From an uncultured Lachnospiraceae bacterium (GTDB lineage: Bacteria; Bacillota; Clostridia; Lachnospirales; Lachnospiraceae): 14,606 nucleotides of DNA. Where the stretch lies: the NCBI GenBank assembly GCA_948794795.1, contig CAQGLR010000064.1, forward strand, positions 1 to 14,606. The letters run 5' to 3'. The notes beneath the pieces were generated by a model. That model had not been told where the DNA came from. It did no database searches and saw only the letters and a list, made by a program, of their open reading frames with translations. The stretch's first letter is position 1, and the number at the start of each line of letters is the position of its first letter. This document shows, in pieces, positions 7,973 to 14,606 of the stretch. The position numbers and the translations under genes are program-made.

Positions 7973-8026
7973 AAATAAACCTCCAAAAATTTTATTATAT
8001 ATTTCAATTATACAAAGAGTATATTT

Positions 8027-8203
8027 ATGCAGCAAGTTAATTATTTTGCGCTGGACGGCTCTTGAAAAACGCCAGTGCTTAGCCCTTGTATTAAATGTTT
8101 CTGTGAAACACCCGTTTCGCAGAAACATTAAGGGCTTATGCACTGCTGCGTTTTTCACGAAGCGGAAGCGTGCCGTATGGCGCAAAATAATTAACTGCTG
8201 CAT
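8027..8203. repeat. 177-bp imperfect palindrome (long hairpin element)
   Basis: The outer arms 8027-8051 and 8180-8203 match over 24 bp with one bulged base. Inward, paired blocks are 8055-8059 with 8172-8176, 8063-8072 with 8148-8157, 8073-8078 with 8140-8145, 8081-8087 with 8130-8136, and a terminal stem 8094-8109 with 8114-8129 with loop ACCC. Almost the whole element folds on itself; a 14-nt insertion (8158-8171) sits in the right arm. It begins 18 bp beyond the carB stop and is more GC-rich than its flanks. It may end carB transcription, be a MITE-like non-autonomous element, or encode a structured RNA. No convincing target-site duplication was seen. Confidence 0.7.
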
Positions 8204-8221
8204 ATCATTAAACTTTATAAA

Positions 8222-11200
8222 TTACATTTTATTTATGGATGTCACATCAACTATTGACAAATGCCCCTTATCTGAATTCTCCAGACTGGTAAGAAGTGCT
8301 GCTGCCGTATCAAGCGATGTAAGGCACGTTACCCCTGTCTCTATAGCTGTACGGCGTATTATAAACCCATCTTTCAGCTTATCATCATAAGTAGGCGTAT
8401 CAACCACAAGGTCAATCTGATGCTCAAGAAGCAAATCCATAAGTGTAGGAGCTTCTTCATTTATACGGTTAATTGGTATTGCAAGAACCCCGTTTTCATT
8501 TAATACCCTTGCTGTACTCCTTGTTGCAAATATATCATAACCAAGCTTTTTAAAGCGTCTTGCTATATCAACTGCTTCAAGCTTGTCTGCATCCTTAACA
8601 GTAAGTATCATTTTCTTATACTTAGGCAAGTCTATCCCTGAACCCAGGAAAGCCTTGTACAATGCTTCATTAAACTTATCAGAAATACCCAGGCACTCAC
8701 CTGTAGACTTCATCTCAGGCCCAAGGCTGATTTCTGCGCCACGCAGCTTTTCAAATGAAAATACAGGCATCTTTATAGCAAGATAATCTGACTTAGGTGC
8801 AAGCCCTGTGCCATATCCCAGGTCTTTTATCTTAGCACCAAGTATTACACGTGATGCAAGGTCTACAACAGGTATTCCTGTAACTTTACTGATATATGGT
8901 ACTGTACGGCTTGAACGGGGGTTTACTTCAATTACATAAACATCATCATTATATACAATAAACTGTATATTTATCAGGCCTATTACATTAAGTGAGCGTG
9001 CGAGTTTTCTTGTATAGTCAACAATAACCTTCTGTATCTTTTCAGACAATGACTGTGCAGGATATATAGAAATACTGTCACCTGAATGTACACCTGCACG
9101 TTCCACATGTTCCATTATACCAGGGACAAGTATTTCTTCACCATCACATACAGCATCAACTTCAACTTCTTTACCCATAAGGTATTTATCTACAAGTATT
9201 GGGTGTTCCTGGTGGTAGCGGTTTATAATTGCCATATATTCTTCAATATCATTATCAGAAACAGCAATCTTCATGCCCTGTCCGCCAAGCACATAAGAAG
9301 GCCTTACAAGTACAGGATATCCTAATTCATTGGCAGCTTTTAATGCCTCTTCTGTTGTAAATACAGTATGTCCTTTTGGTCTTGGAATACAGCATTTCTC
9401 AAGTATCTCATCAAAAAGTTCCCTGTCTTCTGCTGCATCAACATTCTCAGCACTTGTACCAAGGATTTTTACACCCATTTTCATAAGGGCTTCTGTAAGT
9501 TTAATTGCTGTCTGTCCGCCAAACTGTACTACTGCCCCGTCCGGGTTCTCAAGACGCACAATATTTTCAACATCCTCTGGTGTAAGCGGCTCAAAATAAA
9601 GTTTATCAGCTATATCAAAGTCTGTACTTACAGTTTCAGGGTTATTATTAACTATAATTGTTTCATAACCCTCATTCTTAAGTGCCCATACACTGTGTAC
9701 TGAACAGTAGTCAAATTCAATACCCTGGCCTATACGTATAGGTCCTGAACCAAGTACCATAATTTTCTTCTTGCCAGAATTATCTTCAACTTCATTAATC
9801 CCATCAAAACAGCTGTAATAATATGGTGTTTCTGATGCAAACTCGGCAGCACATGTATCCACCATTTTAAATGCTGCTGTAATACCCCATTTATAACGCA
9901 GTTCTTTAACTTCTTTCTCTGTCCTGCCTGTCCATCCTGCAATTACACAGTCTGGGAACTCAAGGCGTTTTGCTTCATATAAAAGTTCCTTGTCAAGGGA
10001 AACAGCACTCTTAAGCTTGTCTTCCATTTCCACAAGTATTGCAATCTTATCAATAAACCATTCGTCTATCATTGTTACTTCATGTATATAACTGTATGGT
10101 ATGCCACGCCTTATAGCCTCTGCCACAACATAAATACGGCGGTCATCAACTATATGCAGCATTTCCTTAATTTCTTCTGTAGTATTATCTTTATATACAC
10201 TTCCTTCAAGGCTGTCAACATGCTGTTCAAGTGAACGCAGTGCCTTCATAAGGGCACCTTCAAAATTAGTACAGATGCTCATAACTTCACCTGTAGCCTT
10301 CATCTGTGTAGTAAGTGTCCTTTTTGCTTTTATAAATTTATCAAATGGAAGGCGTGGTATCTTTACTACAACATAGTCAAGTGCAGGCTCAAAACTTGCA
10401 TATGTCTTGCCTGTAACTGCATTTGGTATTTCATCCAGTGTGTACCCAAGTGCAATTTTAGCAGACACCTTTGCAATAGGGTATCCTGTTGCCTTTGATG
10501 CAAGCGCAGAAGAACGGCTTACACGTGGGTTTACTTCTATTACAATATATTCAAATGATGTTGGGTGAAGAGCAAACTGTACATTACATCCACCTGTAAT
10601 CCCCAGTTCATCTATTATTTTCAATGCAGATGTACGCAGCATCTGGTATTCTTTATCAGAAAGTGTCTGTGAAGGTGCAACTACTATACTGTCACCTGTA
10701 TGGACACCAACCGGGTCTAAATTCTCCATATTGCAGACTGTAATACATGTGCCATTGCTGTCACGCATTACTTCATATTCAATTTCTTTCCATCCAGCAA
10801 TACACCTCTCAACAAGAACCTGTCCTACACGTGAAAGCCTTAAACCATTTGTTAATATTTCTACAAGTTCTTCTTCATTATTTGCAATACCGCCGCCTGA
10901 ACCTCCAAGTGTATAGGCAGGACGCAGTACAACAGGGTACCCTGTCTCATTTGCAAATTTAATTCCATCCTCTATATTTTCTACAAGTTCTGATGTTGCA
11001 CATGGCTCACCTATTCTTTCCATCAGGTCTTTAAACTCCTGGCGTCCTTCTGCATTGCGGATAGTTTCTGCTGTAGTGCCAAGAAGCTTTACACCATGGC
11101 TGTCAAGGAAGCCGGACTCTGCAAGCTCCATCCCAAGGTTAAGCCCTGCCTGTCCTCCCATATTGGGAAGAAGGCTGTCTGGCTTCTCAACCTCAATAAT

Positions 11201-11428
11201 ATGTTGTAATACATCTGTTGTAAGCGGCTCAATATAAATTTTGTCCGCAATATCCTTATCTGTCATAATAGTTGCAGGGTTGGAATTTACAAGTATAACT
11301 TCCATCCCCTCTTCTTTAAGGGAACGGCATGCCTGTGTGCCTGCATAGTCAAACTCTGCTGCCTGCCCGATTACTATAGGCCCTGAACCAATTACTAATA
11401 CCCTTTTAATTCCTTCAATTTTTGGCAT
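8222..11428 (-). CDS. carB: Carbamoyl-phosphate synthase large subunit
   Basis: This 1068-residue protein, full length for the family, makes carbamoyl phosphate from bicarbonate, ammonia (delivered from CarA) and two ATP, feeding pyrimidine and arginine synthesis in the cytoplasm. Two homologous ATP-grasp halves are visible: the first with GSGPIVIGQAAEFDYAGTQA (14-33) and LRPAYTLGGSGGG (168-180), the second with GSGPIRIGQGIEFDYCS and VRPSYVLGGQGM. The C-terminal MGS-like domain (about 935-1068), the usual allosteric region, is present. Its ATG overlaps the carA stop by one base (TAATG), with AGGAGGGA upstream inside the carA end, so translation is coupled. It is the last gene of the operon starting at 14437. 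The minus-strand DNA beyond its stop runs into the long palindrome. Confidence 0.97.
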   Translation of the reverse strand: MPKIEGIKRVLVIGSGPIVIGQAAEFDYAGTQACRSLKEEGMEVILVNSNPATIMTDKDIADKIYIEPLTTDVLQHIIEVEKPDSLLPNMGGQAGLNLGMELAESGFLDSHGVKLLGTTAETIRNAEGRQEFKDLMERIGEPCATSELVENIEDGIKFANETGYPVVLRPAYTLGGSGGGIANNEEELVEILTNGLRLSRVGQVLVERCIAGWKEIEYEVMRDSNGTCITVCNMENLDPVGVHTGDSIVVAPSQTLSDKEYQMLRTSALKIIDELGITGGCNVQFALHPTSFEYIVIEVNPRVSRSSALASKATGYPIAKVSAKIALGYTLDEIPNAVTGKTYASFEPALDYVVVKIPRLPFDKFIKAKRTLTTQMKATGEVMSICTNFEGALMKALRSLEQHVDSLEGSVYKDNTTEEIKEMLHIVDDRRIYVVAEAIRRGIPYSYIHEVTMIDEWFIDKIAILVEMEDKLKSAVSLDKELLYEAKRLEFPDCVIAGWTGRTEKEVKELRYKWGITAAFKMVDTCAAEFASETPYYYSCFDGINEVEDNSGKKKIMVLGSGPIRIGQGIEFDYCSVHSVWALKNEGYETIIVNNNPETVSTDFDIADKLYFEPLTPEDVENIVRLENPDGAVVQFGGQTAIKLTEALMKMGVKILGTSAENVDAAEDRELFDEILEKCCIPRPKGHTVFTTEEALKAANELGYPVLVRPSYVLGGQGMKIAVSDNDIEEYMAIINRYHQEHPILVDKYLMGKEVEVDAVCDGEEILVPGIMEHVERAGVHSGDSISIYPAQSLSEKIQKVIVDYTRKLARSLNVIGLINIQFIVYNDDVYVIEVNPRSSRTVPYISKVTGIPVVDLASRVILGAKIKDLGYGTGLAPKSDYLAIKMPVFSFEKLRGAEISLGPEMKSTGECLGISDKFNEALYKAFLGSGIDLPKYKKMILTVKDADKLEAVDIARRFKKLGYDIFATRSTARVLNENGVLAIPINRINEEAPTLMDLLLEHQIDLVVDTPTYDDKLKDGFIIRRTAIETGVTCLTSLDTAAALLTSLENSDKGHLSIVDVTSINKM

Positions 11429-12528
11429 TATTCATTCCCTCCTGTCATCTTTATAAATTCATCAAACAGCAATTCCGAATCTTTTGGGCCAGCATTTGCT
11501 TCTGGGTGGAACTGTACAGTCTTTACTGGTTTGCCAATATATGAAAGCCCTTCTGCTGTCCCGTCATTTACATTTATAAACCAAGGTTTTGCAATATTTT
11601 CATCTATAGAAGAAAGGTCAACTACATATCCATGGTTCTGTGACGAAATATATACTTTGCCAGTTTCTAAATTTTTAACAGGATGGTTAGCACCCCTGTG
11701 CCCGTATTTCATCTTATAAGTCTTTGCACCATGTGCAAGCGCCATCAGCTGGTGTCCAAGGCATATTGCAAAAACTGGTATGCCTGAATCTGCAAGTAGT
11801 TTTACCTGTTCTATAATGCCTGTACACTCTGCAGGGTCTCCAGGCCCGTTTGTAATCATTATTCCATCTGGCTTTGATTCTATTACTTCTTTTGCATCAA
11901 AATTACATGGATACACAGTTACATTGCAGCCACGGTTTAAAAGGCAGCGTATAATATTTTTCTTAGTCCCAACATCAATTACAACAATATTCCTTTCTGC
12001 CTTTACATTATCTGAACCAATATCCCCAGGAACATAATCCTGCCTGCTGCTGCATGAAACTTTTTCTACAACACCTGTAACCTTATATTCCTTAAGCTTT
12101 GGTATAATTTCATCAAGGTTATATTTTTCATTAGTTGTAATCATACCATTCATTGTGCCCTTTTCACGTAACAATTTAACAAGTGCACGTGTATCTATAG
12201 AACAAATGCCAGGTATATCATTTTTCTCAAGGAAATTCTGTATCGTATCTTCTGAACGGAAATTACTTGGCATACGTGAGATTTCCCTCACTATAAAACC
12301 ATTCGGCCATCCTTTAAGTGACTCCATATCATTATAACATATCCCATAGTTGCCTATAAGCGGATATGTCATTGTTACCGCCTGCCCTGCATAACTTGGG
12401 TCTGTAAGCACCTCAAGGTAGCCTGTCATTGACGTATTAAATACTATTTCGGAAATAACTTCCTTTACCGCACCAATGCTTTTGCCTTCAAATACGGTTC
12501 CATCTTCTAAAATAAGAAACGCCTTCAT
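11428..12528 (-). CDS. carA: Carbamoyl-phosphate synthase small subunit (glutaminase)
   Basis: This 366-residue protein hydrolyses glutamine and passes ammonia to CarB. The N-terminal CPSase small-chain domain (about 1-150) is followed by a class I glutamine amidotransferase domain with the nucleophile Cys256 (FAICLGHQ) and catalytic His341 and Glu343 (QFHPEA). The motif TNGPGDP (226-232) and the sequence GHRGANHPV also fit. The length is typical. The ATG at 12528 starts one base after the ANTAR gene's stop. The ribosome binding site is weak (a GGGA-rich stretch about 9 nt upstream), so it probably relies on coupling to the gene before it. No pyrimidine attenuator or PyrR-type leader can fit in front of it. 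Confidence 0.97.
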   Translation of the reverse strand: MKAFLILEDGTVFEGKSIGAVKEVISEIVFNTSMTGYLEVLTDPSYAGQAVTMTYPLIGNYGICYNDMESLKGWPNGFIVREISRMPSNFRSEDTIQNFLEKNDIPGICSIDTRALVKLLREKGTMNGMITTNEKYNLDEIIPKLKEYKVTGVVEKVSCSSRQDYVPGDIGSDNVKAERNIVVIDVGTKKNIIRCLLNRGCNVTVYPCNFDAKEVIESKPDGIMITNGPGDPAECTGIIEQVKLLADSGIPVFAICLGHQLMALAHGAKTYKMKYGHRGANHPVKNLETGKVYISSQNHGYVVDLSSIDENIAKPWFINVNDGTAEGLSYIGKPVKTVQFHPEANAGPKDSELLFDEFIKMTGGNE

Positions 12529-12529
12529 A

Positions 12530-13087
12530 CTATAATTCCCATTCCTTTCCGTTTAGTTCTATTATCATCTGGGCAGTTTCAGCCATATTAACCGCACTGT
12601 CCATACTAATTTTCTGTATATAGCGGTGGGCTTCATTCTCTGTCATCTGGTTACGTTCCATTAAAAGTTCCTTTGCCGCTGTAATTACTTTTTTATCACT
12701 TTCTGTCCTTTTCTTTACCTTTTCTTTGTGCTTCTTACGCCATCTGTTATACTGCACCATCATTATTTCAAGCGTATTAAGCAGGTCCTGCACTTTAAAA
12801 GGCATTGCAAGGCACATCACATCCGGACCACAGTCTGCAGTCTTTGCAGGTGAAGCAAGCAGAAGCATCTGGAAACCTCCTGGCAGGTAATCATTTATTT
12901 CAAAATAGTGCATATCAGAAAGTTTATATCCACATATTACTACCCCGCCATCTAAATGGTTTACTGCACTGACTGCCTGTGCACCATTATCACAAACCAT
13001 ATTTACATCATAACCATTACGGATAAGAAGCTTTCTTAAGTTTTTCGCATCCTCTAATTTAGGTAAAGCAACAATTATGTCTGCCAT
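12530..13087 (-). CDS. ANTAR-domain RNA-binding regulator with degenerate receiver domain
   Basis: This 185-residue protein probably binds paired-hairpin RNA targets and prevents transcription termination, as ANTAR proteins do. Residues 1-110 have a response-regulator fold, but the key residues are gone. Gly53 stands where the phosphorylated Asp belongs (VVICGYKLSDM), the N-terminal acidic pair reads Leu8-Pro9, and the conserved Lys before PF is Met95. A basic helix (about 112-127, possibly coiled coil) leads to the ANTAR domain (about 128-178) with the conserved AAKELLMERNQMTENEA. The ATG at 13087 has AGGAGG 7 nt upstream. Its neighbours, a glutamine-synthetase-like gene before it and carA after it, suggest control linked to nitrogen or glutamine. 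NitR-type ANTAR genes are known beside glnA in clostridia. I see no ANTAR hairpin pair in the operon leader, so its target is probably elsewhere. Confidence 0.85.
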   Translation of the reverse strand: MADIIVALPKLEDAKNLRKLLIRNGYDVNMVCDNGAQAVSAVNHLDGGVVICGYKLSDMHYFEINDYLPGGFQMLLLASPAKTADCGPDVMCLAMPFKVQDLLNTLEIMMVQYNRWRKKHKEKVKKRTESDKKVITAAKELLMERNQMTENEAHRYIQKISMDSAVNMAETAQMIIELNGKEWEL

Positions 13088-13123
13088 GCAAAAACCTCCT
13101 ATCTGTTATAATGCTGGTAAAAA

Positions 13124-14437
13124 TCAAATAGCAGAAAGATAGTGTTCTGTTTCCCACAATGTAACCTGCCTGCAGTATTCGCTCCACTCCTGCTCTTTTG
13201 CTTTTACCATCTGGCCTGGAATATGGCTGCCAAGTATTTCATGTATAAAATTATCCTTTTTAAAAAGATTTACAGCTTCATGCAATGTCCTTGGAAGCAC
13301 TTCTGCATTATGGATTTCTTCTTCTGTCATCTTTTCCATACATACAGGAGGTTTCGTTTTATTTTTAATACCATCCATTCCAGCTGCAAGACACAGCGCA
13401 ATTACAAGGTATGGGTTTGCTGCACCATCCGGGCTTCTAAGTATAATCCTGCCGCCATCCTGGCCTATTGAAGTAAGCCTTATAAGAGGGCTCGCATCTG
13501 TTGATGACCATCCTATTGTTACTGGGGCAAGATACCCTGGCACAAGCCTTTTATATGAATTAACTATTGGATTGGTTATAAGTGACATTCCTGCAATATG
13601 ATTCAGTATACCTGCCATAAAATAATAGCCTTCCTGGCTTATTCCTATACTGTCTGACTGGTCCGTAAATATATTCCTGCCATCTTTCTTAAGTGAAAAT
13701 ATATAATGGGCACCTGAACCTTTAACATTTTCCCTTGGCTTTGGCATAAATGTAGCATGAAGCCCATGCCTTTTGGCAACTGTACGTACTACAAGCCTTG
13801 TTGTCATAATACTGTCTGCCATATCCAGTGGCGGTGCATACCCTAAATCAAGCATATGCTGTGCTGCTTCATCTGAATGATATGATGTTTCAACATCTAT
13901 ATCCATATCTGATAAATATAAAACCATGTCGCGCCTTGCATTTTCCCCACAGTCTGCCGGCCCTACATCAAAATAGCCGCCCTTTTCGCTTGAATAGTTG
14001 GCCGGCTCCCCATTATCTCCTATGTCAAAAAGGAAAAATTCATTTTTAATAGCTGTATTAAAGCTAAATCCCATGCTTTCTGCCTCTCTGGCTACCTTTT
14101 TTAATATATACCTGCTGTCACCAGCAAAAGGTGTACCATCAGGTTTTATGACATCACAAAGAAAACGCGCAACTTTTCCATTCTGTGGACGCCATGGAAA
14201 AATAACAAAAGTATCTAAATCAGGAACAAGAAACAGTTCTTCATAACCTGTACCACTAAACCCGTCAATGGCTTTACAGTCAAATTTATAATGCCCATCT
14301 AAAATCTTGTCAATCTGTTTAGCAGTTGTAGCCATATTTTTCAGCCTGCCTGATATATCAGTAAACTGAAGGCGTATAAACCCAATATCCTCCTGCTCTA
14401 TAATATCCAGTATATCCTGCCTGGTATACTTTGCCAT
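13124..14437 (-). CDS. Glutamine synthetase type I-like protein, active site eroded (probable pseudoenzyme)
   Basis: At 437 residues this aligns almost gap-free with Bacillus-type GlnA, from the start MAKYTRQDI through PDLDTFVIFPW, HGLHATFMPKP, NSYKRLVPGY and AANPYL. Most catalytic residues are changed. Relative to Salmonella GlnA numbering (from memory), metal ligands Glu129, 212, 220 and 357 are Lys131, Ser188, Met195 and Ile332; only Glu131 (Glu133) and His269 (His244) remain. Asn264 is Lys239, His271 is Ile246, ammonium-site Glu327 is Leu303, and Arg339 is Ala315. Arg321, Arg344, Arg355, Arg359 and Asp50 equivalents persist (Arg297, Arg320, Arg330, Arg334, Asp27). The frame is intact, so this is selective loss, not decay. 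Synthesis of glutamine is unlikely; a ligand-sensing or scaffolding role is inference. The start has AGGAGG 5 nt upstream. It heads the operon with the ANTAR gene and carAB. Confidence 0.88.
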   Translation of the reverse strand: MAKYTRQDILDIIEQEDIGFIRLQFTDISGRLKNMATTAKQIDKILDGHYKFDCKAIDGFSGTGYEELFLVPDLDTFVIFPWRPQNGKVARFLCDVIKPDGTPFAGDSRYILKKVAREAESMGFSFNTAIKNEFFLFDIGDNGEPANYSSEKGGYFDVGPADCGENARRDMVLYLSDMDIDVETSYHSDEAAQHMLDLGYAPPLDMADSIMTTRLVVRTVAKRHGLHATFMPKPRENVKGSGAHYIFSLKKDGRNIFTDQSDSIGISQEGYYFMAGILNHIAGMSLITNPIVNSYKRLVPGYLAPVTIGWSSTDASPLIRLTSIGQDGGRIILRSPDGAANPYLVIALCLAAGMDGIKNKTKPPVCMEKMTEEEIHNAEVLPRTLHEAVNLFKKDNFIHEILGSHIPGQMVKAKEQEWSEYCRQVTLWETEHYLSAI

Positions 14438-14485
14438 TGTATAACCTCCTGTCTGGTAAATATTACAGCTTTACGCATTTTTCCT

Positions 14486-14514
14486 ATTATACACTTTTTT
14501 ACCAGTGGTGTCAA
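14486..14514 (-). promoter_or_regulatory. Promoter of the GS-like/ANTAR/carAB operon
   Basis: On the minus strand TTGACA (14509-14514) and TATAAT (14486-14491) are exactly 17 bp apart, the full consensus. Transcription would begin near 14479, leaving a leader of only about 40 nt, too short for an ANTAR hairpin pair or a riboswitch. Such a strong promoter usually implies repression or a constantly high demand. Confidence 0.85.
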
Positions 14515-14545
14515 AATGATTTTGTTTTAAATTCACGTCTATTTC

Positions 14546-14604
14546 ATAAATTCGTTACAGTTCACACCCCCCAATAAACCATTGTGAAATGTGACGAAAT
14601 TTAT
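14546..14604. repeat. Inverted repeat upstream of the operon promoter
   Basis: The arms 14546-14566 and 14583-14604 are complementary over 21 positions with one bulged base and two non-Watson-Crick positions (core TTCGTTACAGTTCACA against TGTGAAATGTGACGAA), around a 16-nt spacer with a C-run. It lies about 30 bp upstream of the -35. It may be an operator or activator site, or a hairpin in a rightward transcript that continues past the window. Confidence 0.5.
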
Positions 14605-14606
14605 TT

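Noticed and set aside
7910..8390. Longer frames crossing the palindrome (97 codons on -, 152 codons on +)
   Set aside because: They read through the inverted repeat, which has complementary arms and no protein-like conservation. The + frame also overlaps the end of carB.
12529..12560. Pyrimidine-responsive attenuator before carA
   Set aside because: carA starts one base after the preceding stop codon, leaving no room for a leader, and no PyrR-type hairpin is seen.
13124..14437. Pseudogene call for the GS-like gene
   Set aside because: The frame is full length and uninterrupted, it has a strong ribosome binding site and promoter, and structural motifs are conserved. Loss is confined to catalytic positions.
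14438..14606. ANTAR dual-hexaloop target or GlnR/TnrA box in the operon leader
   Set aside because: The transcript leader is only about 40 nt, with no hairpin pair having the A-first, G-fourth loop pattern. No TGTNA-N7-TNACA match was found in the upstream inverted repeat.

Overview
The window looks like chromosomal DNA of a low-GC Gram-positive anaerobe of the Clostridia, most likely a Lachnospiraceae-type organism. This rests on AT-rich intergenic DNA, strong AGGAGG ribosome binding sites, a CsoR-type copper repressor, a VanW-family surface protein, and a glutamine-synthetase-like gene followed by an ANTAR regulator. Species cannot be told from the sequence alone. No tRNA, rRNA, CRISPR array or intact transposase was seen.

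Left part (1-2005, + strand). One gene encodes a membrane-bound diguanylate cyclase: an extracellular domain, a multi-helix membrane region and an intact GGDEF active site without the usual inhibitory I-site. It has its own sigma-A-type promoter and converges on the copper genes across a symmetric 16-bp hairpin that can terminate in both directions.

Copper block (2066-5215, - strand). csoR and copA form a tight operon behind a consensus promoter whose -10 is followed by a GC-tract operator. That promoter/operator segment is duplicated 138 bp upstream. CopA carries an N-terminal metal-binding domain and a fused C-terminal CopZ-like domain. A Shine-Dalgarno sequence and ATG sit at the fusion joint, so a free chaperone might also be made.

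Middle (5287-8221). A VanW-family protein (- strand) is followed by about 500 bp of non-coding DNA, then a small six-helix membrane protein of unknown function (+ strand) with a strongly folded leader. Next come a possible broken short gene and a 177-bp imperfect palindrome just beyond carB.

Right part (8222-14606, - strand). This is an apparent four-gene operon with one consensus promoter at 14486-14514: a glutamine-synthetase-like protein, an ANTAR RNA-binding regulator, carA and carB. Genes are 36 bp apart, 1 bp apart and overlapping by 1 bp. The glutamine-synthetase-like protein keeps the fold and several substrate-carboxylate residues but has lost most metal ligands, the ammonium-site Glu and an ATP/transition-state Arg, so it is probably not an enzyme. 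The ANTAR protein's receiver domain has likewise lost its phospho-acceptor Asp and conserved Lys. The best candidate for something undescribed here is this pair, a dead glutamine synthetase plus an unphosphorylatable ANTAR protein, co-transcribed with the glutamine-consuming carbamoyl-phosphate synthetase. A sensor/antiterminator role is inference.
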